The notes under the pieces were generated by a model. It saw only the letters and a program-made list of their open reading frames with translations. It was not told where the DNA came from and searched no databases. Source: VXNE01 sp965203615 (lineage in GTDB: Bacteria; Pseudomonadota; Gammaproteobacteria; Pseudomonadales; Azotimanducaceae). From it: a stretch of 64,000 nucleotides of DNA. Every line of letters starts with the position of its first letter. Within the stretch, counting starts at the first letter, position 1. The position numbers were made by a program, and so were the translations under genes. The stretch lies in NCBI GenBank assembly GCA_965203615.1, contig OZ241900.1:930001-994000 (forward strand), in the 5' to 3' direction. Shown one piece after another: positions 7,718 to 14,866 of the stretch.

Positions 7718-8680
7718 ATGAGCGTCGGGGCTCCATCAGCGACATCCAGAAACGAGTTTCAGAGGGCAGCTTGCCTCATCGACGCCACTGCACTGGACGG
7801 TGCCGTGCAAGCGCTCCGGCAGGGCGACGATGCCGGCAGAATGCAGGTCGCCGCGGCGATGGCATGGGCGGGGTTCTCCTGTCCCGCCGCGATCGAGACG
7901 GTCTACGACAATATCTCCGCCGCCTGGCTTGGATCGGGCGAGACACCACCCATTCCAAACGACTTTGCCGAAGCTCCACTGCGGCCCGATTTCTGGAGCG
8001 CGTTCTGGTCCGTGGTCGACGACGCAGAGAAAGGCTACGACGCCGCCTCGATCACCACCCGCGTTGCCGCCCTCGGCGGTGCCGTGCATCCGGGCTTCGA
8101 GGCCATCGCCGAGTCTTGCGCCCGGCACCACCCCGGCGCGGGCGCGGCACTCGTCCGACCGGTGCCCGGCCGCACCGACCTCGAAACGCTAGGCGCCTGC
8201 GACAACAACAGCCTTGGCAGGACCCTGTACGGGATGATCGTCGAGCAGGGCTACGATCTCGAGGTGCTGGACCGCGAGGCGATCAAACTCGATGCGCTGC
8301 CCCCGTCGCTTCGATACCTGAATACGCGCATCCTGCAGATGCACGACGTGTGGCACCTGGTTGCCGGGTACGAGACCACGGCTTCGCACGAGATCGCCAT
8401 CTCCGCGTTTCAGCTCGCGCAGTTCGGCCACAACTACTCAGCGATGTTCCTGGCGACCGTGACGACGATTTCCCATGCCATGCAGCCGGCCGGAGTCCCG
8501 ATTCTGATGCAACTCATCGCCGAAGCCTGGCAACACGGCCGCCGCGCACCCGCCTTCATGGACATCGAGTGGGAAGAGGAGTGGAACAGTTCCATCGAGA
8601 CCATCCGCGAGCGCCACGGGATTCCTGTCTATCAGAGCGTGCTTCCCGCCAACTTGCTGGAATCCCTCGCAAGCGGCTGA
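7718..8680 (+). CDS. COQ4-like protein (ubiquinone biosynthesis family)
   Basis: COQ4 in mitochondria and its bacterial relatives act in ubiquinone synthesis and bind Zn through the motif HDxxHx11E. Exactly this motif is present as HDVWHLVAGYETTASHE at about residues 209-225. The central SLGRTLYGMIVEQGYDLEVL also fits the family. At 320 residues it is longer than typical COQ4 (230-270), with an extra N-terminal segment of about 90 residues. ATG 7718 was chosen; an upstream in-frame ATG at 7652 overlaps the divergent TonB receptor start. Two same-strand genes follow, for a CFA synthase and an unknown protein. A role in quinone or isoprenoid-lipid metabolism is inferred from the family, not shown. 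Confidence 0.8.
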   Translation: MSVGAPSATSRNEFQRAACLIDATALDGAVQALRQGDDAGRMQVAAAMAWAGFSCPAAIETVYDNISAAWLGSGETPPIPNDFAEAPLRPDFWSAFWSVVDDAEKGYDAASITTRVAALGGAVHPGFEAIAESCARHHPGAGAALVRPVPGRTDLETLGACDNNSLGRTLYGMIVEQGYDLEVLDREAIKLDALPPSLRYLNTRILQMHDVWHLVAGYETTASHEIAISAFQLAQFGHNYSAMFLATVTTISHAMQPAGVPILMQLIAEAWQHGRRAPAFMDIEWEEEWNSSIETIRERHGIPVYQSVLPANLLESLASG

Positions 8681-8755
8681 CAAGGAACGTCCCGCGAGTA
8701 TCCCGTTGCGCTTGCACATTGCGAGACAGGATCGACTGCCATAACCTCTTTCGAC

Positions 8756-9967
8756 ATGTTCACCAAGCTCCTGCAAAAGCACGTTCGCCGAGGGACGCTG
8801 ACGCTGGTCGCACCGGACGGCACGCGCCATACCTTCGGCGACGGCAGCCCCCGGGTAACCTGGCGGATTCGCACGCCGCGGACGATATTCAAGATCCTGG
8901 TGAACCCGGAAGCGAACCTCGGCGAGACCTACATGAACGAGGAGTGGGACGTGGAGGAAGGCGAACTCGTCGACCTGCTCACGATTCTCCGGACCAACCT
9001 CGAACCCGCCGTCGCCGGGCGGAGTGTCACGGCCCTCCTCGCGCCCGCCGCCACCGTCTTCAAGTCATGGAACACGGTGCGGGCCAGCCTGCAAAACGTC
9101 AGCCATCACTACAATCTCGACGAGGCATTGTTCCGCGCATTCCTGGACCAGAACATGCACTACTCCTGCGCCTATTTCCGCGAGAGCGACATGACGCTGG
9201 AAGCGGCCCAGGTTGCCAAGAGCGAGCACATCCGCGGCAAGCTGTGCCTCGAGCCCGGGTCCCGCGTACTGGATATCGGCAGCGGCTGGGGCAGCCTCGC
9301 GATGCACCTCGCGGAACGCGCCGACGTCAACGTCACGGGGCTGACGCTGTCCAGCGAGCAGGCTCGCGTCGCCAGCGCCGAAGCCGAACGGCGGGGGCTT
9401 TCCGATCGGGTGGAATTCAGGCTGCAGGACTACCGCCAGCATCGCGGCGAATACGATGGCGTCGTGTCCGTGGGGATGTTCGAACATGTCGGCCGGCGCA
9501 ATTTCGACCGGTTCTTCGACACGGTCCGCACCCTGCTCGCACCGGACGGCGTGGCGCTGATCCACACGATAGGCCACACGGGAGCGCCCGTTCCCACCAA
9601 TCCCTGGATTGGGCGCCACATCTTCCCGGGCGGCTACATACCCGCCGCCTCCGAGGTGATTCGCGCCATCGAGCGGAGTGGCCTTGCGCCGAGCGACGTG
9701 GAGGTGTGGCGGCGTCACTACGCAGCGACGCTGCGCGAGTGGAACCGTCGTTTCCAGGCATCCAGGGAGACTTTCCAGAACAGCCACGGCGAGCGGTTCT
9801 GCCGCATGTGGGAGTTCTATCTCACGGTCTGCACGACCGCGTTCGAGATCGGCAGGCTGGTGGTATTCCAGCTTCAACTTGCGCACCGCAACGATGTCGT
9901 GCCGTTGACGCGCGAGTACCTGTACAACGGACTGGCATCGGAAACCGGGGCGGTCGCGGATGGATAG
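8756..9967 (+). CDS. cfa: Cyclopropane-fatty-acyl-phospholipid synthase family methyltransferase
   Basis: This SAM-dependent enzyme adds a methylene group across double bonds of membrane phospholipid acyl chains, or is a relative with another lipid substrate. It has 403 residues, normal for CFA synthases. The N-terminal part (about 1-110) carries the lipid-binding SCP2-like segment, with FGDGSPRVTWRI and ANLGETYMNEEWDVEEG matching the family. The SAM site is VLDIGSGWGSLAMHLAE at about residue 170. Further family blocks are MHYSCAYFRESDMTLEAAQ and VSVGMFEHVGRRNFDRFF. The stop overlaps the next gene by 8 bp, which suggests co-translation with it. Confidence 0.9.
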   Translation: MFTKLLQKHVRRGTLTLVAPDGTRHTFGDGSPRVTWRIRTPRTIFKILVNPEANLGETYMNEEWDVEEGELVDLLTILRTNLEPAVAGRSVTALLAPAATVFKSWNTVRASLQNVSHHYNLDEALFRAFLDQNMHYSCAYFRESDMTLEAAQVAKSEHIRGKLCLEPGSRVLDIGSGWGSLAMHLAERADVNVTGLTLSSEQARVASAEAERRGLSDRVEFRLQDYRQHRGEYDGVVSVGMFEHVGRRNFDRFFDTVRTLLAPDGVALIHTIGHTGAPVPTNPWIGRHIFPGGYIPAASEVIRAIERSGLAPSDVEVWRRHYAATLREWNRRFQASRETFQNSHGERFCRMWEFYLTVCTTAFEIGRLVVFQLQLAHRNDVVPLTREYLYNGLASETGAVADG

Positions 9968-11051
9968 TGACAAGCCCGAAGAGCCCTCCCGCCGACACGA
10001 GCGACCAGGTGCCGCGACCGATCCAACCGAGGATACGCCTGCCGAAACCCGAAGCCTCCAGTCCTCCGTCGAGCCCGGTCCGCCCAGCAGTTCCAGCATC
10101 CGGGACTACCTTGTCTATGGCCTGTCGCTACCCGAGCGCGCGATTCGCGGCACCGCTGGCGTCGTCGGCGGCGCTCTGCGCGAGTCGGCCGCCGCGCTCA
10201 TTCCGCAGACCTTTCGCAATGCCCGGACCTACCAGATCTTCGTCGGCCAGATGCTCGACTTCCTGGCCGAAGACGTTGGCGGCGTCGCGCGCCCGAGCCA
10301 GTCGGAGGACGCCCGCGTGGAGAACTACGTCGCGCGCAAGACCGTCGGCAATTTCATCGAAATGGCGAGTCTCGCGACGATTCACGTGTCGCCCATGCTG
10401 CTCCTCGCCATCGTCAGCGACATCGCGTATGGATCCAAGGCCTATCTTCGGGAGCTGGCCGAGGAACTGGAGGCGCAGGGCGTGATCACCGATGCGGCTG
10501 CGATCAACCAGGTGGACGACCTGCTGGACGCCGCTGCCAGCGCCAGCGATGAAACCGCCACGGCGTTCGATACGCCGCCACTATCCGTCGAGGGGCTCAG
10601 AGAGACCGTTCGCCAGACCCGGGACCAGCTACGCGGCATGAGCCCCGGCCAGGTGCTCTCCGAAGACGAGATCAAGCAGCTCTGGGAACGCATGCGATCG
10701 ATCGCGCAACGCGAGAACACGAGCCCGCTCGCGATTTCCGGCGCGCTGACCCTCGGTTCCCTCGACAAGTTCGCCAAGATCGGCAGCGGCGCCCTGACCA
10801 GCGTTCGCGTCGCCGGCACCCTGCTCGACGGCGTGGTGCTGGACCACTATCGAACGGTCCTGGCAGACATCGACGAAAAGGGGTTGTATCCGACCCTGGC
10901 GGCATCGAGCCGGCCCTATGCGGAAGCCCTCTGGCACAACTTCTCGGCCGACCGCCAAACCGTCACCGAGAGCTTCCTCACCAGCGGAGTCGCCGAAAAG
11001 GCATTGGGCAAGGCAAAGCGTTGGCTCAAATCGGCTATCCCGCGGTCATAG
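9960..11051 (+). CDS. Unknown protein, 363 residues, translationally coupled to CFA synthase
   Basis: No family is recognised. Residues 1-45 are polar and Pro/Ser-rich, probably disordered. The segment from about 47 (IRDYLVYGLSLPERAIRG) is amphipathic. A hydrophobic stretch (ATIHVSPMLLLAIVSDIAYG) lies around 140-160. After a linker rich in Ala/Ser/Asp the C-terminal half has helices and a second mildly hydrophobic region (about 260-285, LAISGALTLGSLDKFAKIGSG). There is no signal peptide. The 8-bp overlap with the CFA synthase and the shared strand with the COQ4-like gene suggest a membrane-associated partner in lipid or quinone metabolism. That is inference from position only. Confidence 0.7.
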   Translation: MDSDKPEEPSRRHERPGAATDPTEDTPAETRSLQSSVEPGPPSSSSIRDYLVYGLSLPERAIRGTAGVVGGALRESAAALIPQTFRNARTYQIFVGQMLDFLAEDVGGVARPSQSEDARVENYVARKTVGNFIEMASLATIHVSPMLLLAIVSDIAYGSKAYLRELAEELEAQGVITDAAAINQVDDLLDAAASASDETATAFDTPPLSVEGLRETVRQTRDQLRGMSPGQVLSEDEIKQLWERMRSIAQRENTSPLAISGALTLGSLDKFAKIGSGALTSVRVAGTLLDGVVLDHYRTVLADIDEKGLYPTLAASSRPYAEALWHNFSADRQTVTESFLTSGVAEKALGKAKRWLKSAIPRS

Positions 11052-11153
11052 GTTGACCCGGGTGTCCAACATACGCGTCCGCCGCAACCCGGTGCGAAAT
11101 CGCCGAATCCCGTGTAGACCGGGTCGTACTACCACAAGACGTCGATAGACATC

Positions 11154-11182
11154 TTGATGCCTCATAGGACTCGCACTATGAT
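11154..11182 (+). promoter_or_regulatory. Sigma70-type promoter of VapBC module
   Basis: TTGATG (-35) and TATGAT (-10) are separated by exactly 17 bp. The -10 ends 6 bp before the antitoxin ATG, so transcription should begin at or next to the A of the start codon. There is no Shine-Dalgarno before that ATG, so the message looks leaderless. Confidence 0.6.
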
Positions 11183-11188
11183 GCCTCC

Positions 11189-11461
11189 ATGCGTACGACA
11201 CTCACCATCGACGACCACATCGCGGAAGCGTTGAAGTCCCTCGCACGTACCAGCGGCAAGACCTTCAAAACGGTGGTCAACGAAGCTTTGCGTAACGGCC
11301 TTACTACCGGCGAGAAACCCGTTCCAGAGCAGGGAACTTTCAAGGTGGCGTCAGCCCGCCGAGGATTCTTGCCCGGGATTGACCCGCTCAAGCTCAATCA
11401 ACTGGTGGATGAGCTCGAAGTTGACGACTTCACGGGAAGGCGTCACGGCGAGTCAGCGTGA
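11189..11461 (+). CDS. vapB: Antitoxin, ribbon-helix-helix VapB-like (DUF2191 type)
   Basis: This 90-residue antitoxin is expected to bind and neutralise the downstream PIN toxin and to repress the promoter. The N-terminal MRTTLTIDDHIAEALKSLA and the following TVVNEALRNGL form the classical ribbon-helix-helix seen in DUF2191 antitoxins. The C-terminal 40 residues are the toxin-wrapping tail. The stop overlaps the toxin start as GTGA. No ribosome-binding site precedes the ATG, and the promoter lies immediately upstream. Confidence 0.85.
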   Translation: MRTTLTIDDHIAEALKSLARTSGKTFKTVVNEALRNGLTTGEKPVPEQGTFKVASARRGFLPGIDPLKLNQLVDELEVDDFTGRRHGESA

Positions 11462-11883
11462 TCCTTCCCGATATCAACCTCGTCGTCTACGCCTACAATG
11501 CGGATGCCCCACATCACGAGGCGGCAAAGGCATGGTGGGAGCGATGTCTCTCCGAGCCGGAGCCGGTGGCTGTAGCGTGGGTGGTCGTATTGGGTTTCGT
11601 CAGGCTCATGTCCAATCGGCGGGTACTTGCCCGTCCCATGTCCGCTTCGGAGGCTGCGGACCATTGCAAGTCATGGCTCATGCGGCCCAACGTGCGCATC
11701 TTGCAGCCGGGGCCAACGCACATGGACATTCTCGCCGGTCTCCTCGATGGGCCTATCGGACCCAACCTGATCACGGACGCCCACCTCGCAGCGCTCGCGA
11801 TCGAACACCAGGCGGAGCTGCATTCCAACGACAGCGACTTCGCTCGTTTCTCCGGCCTGGCGTGGCGCAATCCCGTGAGCTGA
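11458..11883 (+). CDS. vapC: VapC-type PIN-domain toxin
   Basis: PIN-domain ribonucleases of the VapC class cut tRNA or rRNA and stop translation when the antitoxin is lost. The 141-residue protein keeps the acidic Mg2+ site: D in ILPDINLVVYAYNAD, E-like positions in the middle, and D residues in LITDAHLAALAIEH and HSNDSDFARFSGL near the end. It starts with GTG inside a GTGA overlap with the antitoxin, so the two are translationally coupled. Confidence 0.88.
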   Translation: MILPDINLVVYAYNADAPHHEAAKAWWERCLSEPEPVAVAWVVVLGFVRLMSNRRVLARPMSASEAADHCKSWLMRPNVRILQPGPTHMDILAGLLDGPIGPNLITDAHLAALAIEHQAELHSNDSDFARFSGLAWRNPVS

Positions 11884-11965
11884 ATGCGACGTGCCGCGAA
11901 TTGCGGCACACTGGACTTCGTTCCATCGGCGCTGTCCGACAGAACGCAACAATAGGGAGATATCC

Positions 11966-12901
11966 ATGTCAATCGGTGCCGGTATCGGCATAGCGAACTT
12001 CGCCTTCGACGATGCGCGCGGGTTCTGGAAGTGGGTGGACCTCTGCGATGCCGGCGGGGTCGATTCCATCTGGCAGTCGGACCGCATCATCAGCACCCAG
12101 CCGGCCCTTGAGTGCATGTCCGTCATGGCCGCCCTCGCCGGCGCCACCCGCCACGTCAAGTTCGGCATGAACGTGGCGAGCCTCGGGCTGCGCGACCCGG
12201 TGCTCACGGCCAAACAGTGCGCGACGATCGACGTGCTGTCCGAAGGACGTCTGCTGCCCGCCTTCGGCATCGGCAGCGCCCGTTCCCGCGACTACTCGGC
12301 CACGGGGAAGCCCACGCGCCGGCGCGGCATACGGGCGAACGAAGGGCTGGAGATTCTCACCCGGCTCTGGACCGAGGAATCGGTGGATTTCGACGGCGAG
12401 TTTCACCAGTTGGACGCCGCCAGCATCAGCCCCCGGCCAGTGCAGCAACCGCTGCCGCTCTGGATCGGCGGCTCCGCGCGACAGGCGATCGAACGCACGG
12501 CCCGCTGGGGTACGGGTTGGCAGGCCGGAATCGATGCCGCCCACGAAGTTGCCCCGGTGATCGCCGCGATCAAGGCACGCAGCAAGGAACTCGGCCGCGC
12601 GATCGATGAGGATCACTATGGCGCCGGTTTCGGATTTCGGTTCGGAACCCGGACCGAACCGATTGTCCTGCGCAACGCGCAGGTCCTTCGCGAGCGCCTC
12701 GGCCGAGACCCCAATGGCTACACCGCGGTCGGCGGCGGCGACGAGATCATGGCCCTGCTGCGGCGTTTTCACGCCGCCGGTGTGCACAAGTTCGTGCTGC
12801 GGCCGATCGCCAGCGGCACGGACGACATGCTGTCCCAGACGCGCGCGCTGATCGACAAGGTCCTGCCCGAAGTCGCCGCCATGAACGGTCGGGATGGCTG
12901 A
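11966..12901 (+). CDS. LLM-class (luciferase-like, F420-type) oxidoreductase
   Basis: This 311-residue TIM-barrel protein belongs to the bacterial luciferase-like monooxygenase superfamily. Many members use reduced F420, others FMNH2. Family blocks are present: ATRHVKFGMNVASLGLRDP (strand 3 region), AKQCATIDVLSEGRLLPAFG with the typical D-x-LS-x-GR, and RPVQQPLPLWIGGSARQAIE. The ATG at 11966 has AGGGAGA about 8 nt upstream; a longer frame from 11891 lacks a good site. The full F420 biosynthesis cluster 5 kb downstream makes an F420-dependent reading more likely than an FMN one, but the cofactor is not proven by sequence. Confidence 0.85.
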   Translation: MSIGAGIGIANFAFDDARGFWKWVDLCDAGGVDSIWQSDRIISTQPALECMSVMAALAGATRHVKFGMNVASLGLRDPVLTAKQCATIDVLSEGRLLPAFGIGSARSRDYSATGKPTRRRGIRANEGLEILTRLWTEESVDFDGEFHQLDAASISPRPVQQPLPLWIGGSARQAIERTARWGTGWQAGIDAAHEVAPVIAAIKARSKELGRAIDEDHYGAGFGFRFGTRTEPIVLRNAQVLRERLGRDPNGYTAVGGGDEIMALLRRFHAAGVHKFVLRPIASGTDDMLSQTRALIDKVLPEVAAMNGRDG

Positions 12902-12925
12902 CGCCGAAGCGCGACGTTGCCTGGA

Positions 12926-13630
12926 ATGGACCCACAATCGTTGAAGTCGCTGTACGAGTCACAACTCGAGGCGGACAGCACCGGCAGGGGATCGCGGCAG
13001 ACGCGGCGGATGTTCCGCGCAATGTTGAGGGCCACGACCGACCTCCCTTCCCGCAACCTCGCGACACCGTCTGACGCGACATGGGTGTGGTCGGACCTGC
13101 ACCTGGGCCACGAGAACATCATCCGCTACACGAATCGCCCCTTTGAAAACGTCGGGGTAATGAACGCGCATCTCTACGCCAACTGGGAAGCCTCGGTCGG
13201 CGAGAACGACACCCTGGTCTTCGTGGGCGACGTCGCCATGCGCACGGCGCTCTGCGAAGACACCTGGCAACGCATCCGCGGCGGCGCGGGGCGCGCGAAG
13301 ATCCTGGTGGTGGGCAATCACGACCTGACCGGTTCCGGAACGTTGCGCGTCGGTGGTTTCGACGACATCTGCGCCGTTCTCTGGACCGACGGCGAAGCGC
13401 CGCTCGTCTTCACGCACCTGCCATTGGCAACGGTCCCTGAGGGCTGGGCCAACGTCCACGGGCATACGCACAACGCGGAACCGACGCATTCGCCGCATAT
13501 CAACGTGTCCGTCGAGCAACTCGACTACCGGCCAATCCAGCTCAGCCGCATCCAGGCGCTGGCGAAGGAGATTGTCGCCGGGCGCTATCCGCGGGGTGCC
13601 ACCACGATGGAGCGCATCGCCAACCTGTAG
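12926..13630 (+). CDS. Calcineurin-like metallophosphoesterase
   Basis: This is a small single-domain phosphoesterase (234 residues) with all metal-binding blocks of the family: WVWSDLHLGHENIIRY (D-x-H), FVGDVAMR (GD), VVGNHDLTG (GNHD), FTHLPLATV (H) and NVHGHTHN (GHxH). This is the cytoplasmic subgroup often seen in phage and bacterial genomes as YfcE-like or serine/threonine phosphatase-like enzymes. The substrate is unknown. ATG 12926 is preferred over the TTG 9 bp upstream. It lies 24 bp after the LLM oxidoreductase and 37 bp before the thioesterase, so a three-gene operon is likely. Confidence 0.85.
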   Translation: MDPQSLKSLYESQLEADSTGRGSRQTRRMFRAMLRATTDLPSRNLATPSDATWVWSDLHLGHENIIRYTNRPFENVGVMNAHLYANWEASVGENDTLVFVGDVAMRTALCEDTWQRIRGGAGRAKILVVGNHDLTGSGTLRVGGFDDICAVLWTDGEAPLVFTHLPLATVPEGWANVHGHTHNAEPTHSPHINVSVEQLDYRPIQLSRIQALAKEIVAGRYPRGATTMERIANL

Positions 13631-13667
13631 GCCTGGCGAACGGGCGCACACCACTCCGGGAGGACGC

Positions 13668-14489
13668 ATGACAGGATCACGCATCACGTTCATGGGCGCC
13701 GTGCCGCCATGGGAGTGCGACATCGTCGACCATTTCACGGTCGCGTACTACTACCAGAAGCTGGACCACGCGACCGACGTGGTTCTGGCCCGCGCCGGTC
13801 TCGACCCAACCGACCCCACCGCGCCCACCATGGTCCGATGTCTCACCCGGTTCGAGCGGGAACTGCGCAAGGGAGACATCTACCGGATAGAGACCGCGCG
13901 CCTCGACGCCAACCGTCTCGCGCACCGCCTGATCGACGCCGAATCGGGGACGGTGTGCACGCACTTCGACCAACTCCTCTCGGCGCCGATCCCCGAAAAC
14001 GGCGCCGTGCCTGCCGGAGACGACTGGCAACGAGCGCCGATTGCCCCCGCGGAAGTTCCGCCCGCCGCGGCGCGCTGGCTCGACACCGGGGCGGACGTAC
14101 TCACGGCCGGGGACTGCGGGCTCGCGGGCCGCGCGAGTTCCCACGCCTACATCCTGCGTTTCACCACCGCCGGCGAGCATCTGCGTAACGCCATAGGGAT
14201 GACGGCCACCTACGTGCGGGAAAACAACGCTGGCTTCGCCACCTTCAGCTTCGACGCCCGATTCACGGCACGCGCGACGCCGGGGACGCCCCTCGGAGTC
14301 AGGTCGACCCTTGCCCATGTCGGACGCACCTCGCTGCGCATCGAACATCGGCTGCTCGACATGCGCGAAGGAACTGAACTCGCCGGCCTCACGCAGGCGG
14401 GCGTGCACCTCGACAAGACCAAGCGCCGGCCCTCGCCGATGCCCGCCCACATCGCCGCCGCCGCGCGAGAACTGCTGGGAACGTCGTGA
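13668..14489 (+). CDS. Thioesterase-like protein with two hot-dog folds
   Basis: The 273-residue protein resembles acyl-CoA/acyl-ACP thioesterases. The N-terminal half contains CDIVDHFTVAYYYQKLDHAT, which corresponds to the D-x-x-G-H-x-N-x-x-Y active-site helix, although G and N are replaced. The C-terminal half repeats the fold (about 165-260, FTTAGEHLRNAIGMTATYVR...). An excellent GGAGG precedes the ATG by 5 nt. The natural substrate is not inferable. It closes a likely operon with the LLM oxidoreductase and phosphoesterase. Confidence 0.7.
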   Translation: MTGSRITFMGAVPPWECDIVDHFTVAYYYQKLDHATDVVLARAGLDPTDPTAPTMVRCLTRFERELRKGDIYRIETARLDANRLAHRLIDAESGTVCTHFDQLLSAPIPENGAVPAGDDWQRAPIAPAEVPPAAARWLDTGADVLTAGDCGLAGRASSHAYILRFTTAGEHLRNAIGMTATYVRENNAGFATFSFDARFTARATPGTPLGVRSTLAHVGRTSLRIEHRLLDMREGTELAGLTQAGVHLDKTKRRPSPMPAHIAAAARELLGTS

Positions 14490-14535
14490 TCGAAGGCACA
14501 CAGAGACGGCCGTCACGGTTCGCACCGATTTCACC

Positions 14536-14564
14536 TTGACAGGATGACAGCCCCCGACTAGGGT
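14536..14564 (+). promoter_or_regulatory. Sigma70-type promoter of the ATP-grasp gene
   Basis: TTGACA and TAGGGT are spaced by 17 bp. The -35 is a perfect consensus; the -10 is weaker (T-A at the first two positions and T at the last). The position, about 300 bp before the gene, implies a long 5' untranslated leader. Confidence 0.5.
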
Positions 14565-14802
14565 CCGCGCCCGATGGACGATTTGACCGTAAACCGCTCG
14601 ATTACCGCGAGCCGCTACTATTGGCGGTACCCGCTGGGGTCCGTCCGGTCGATCCGTCAATCCTGACCTAGGGGCCTGCGCCGTAGAACGGCACGTAGTG
14701 CCGATCAAGGCGTAGGACCGTAGGTGGGCTTGGGCGGGGGTGAAAGATGGCGCGCCCGAAGGGCCGACAGATTTCATGGCGCTAACCGCAAGCAAGACAA
14801 CG

Positions 14803-14824
14803 GACCTCTCGCAACGGGAGGGTC
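14803..14824 (+). other. Strong hairpin in leader of the ATP-grasp gene
   Basis: GACCTCTCG and CGGGAGGGTC pair over nine base pairs with one bulged G, closed by a CAA loop. It is not followed by a U run, so it is not an ordinary intrinsic terminator. It lies 43 nt before the start codon and could act in translation control. Confidence 0.4.
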
Positions 14825-14866
14825 TCTCTGCCATTTGGTCCCTCGGTTGCGGTCCGGGGAGCCACG

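Larger units (their letters stand above)
14490..14866 (+). other. 377-bp non-coding region with promoter and structured leader
   Basis: No plausible gene lies in this gap. It holds a sigma70-like promoter near its start and, after the predicted transcription start (about 14571), a GC-rich leader of roughly 296 nt before the ATP-grasp gene. Several strong hairpins can be drawn, including CGGCAC-GTA-GTGCCG at 14689-14703, GCCC-GAA-GGGC around 14755-14765 and a 9-bp hairpin at 14803-14824. It matches no riboswitch consensus that I recall. Confidence 0.55.

Noticed and set aside
7672..10485. Open frame of over 900 codons overlapping the COQ4-like and CFA genes in another frame
   Set aside because: It is Arg-rich throughout and runs in a shifted frame across two conserved genes.
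14571..14866. Known riboswitch (glycine, cobalamin, guanidine, TPP) before the ATP-grasp gene
   Set aside because: Short pieces resemble parts of such RNAs, but none of the conserved cores is present in the right order. A covariance-model search would be needed.
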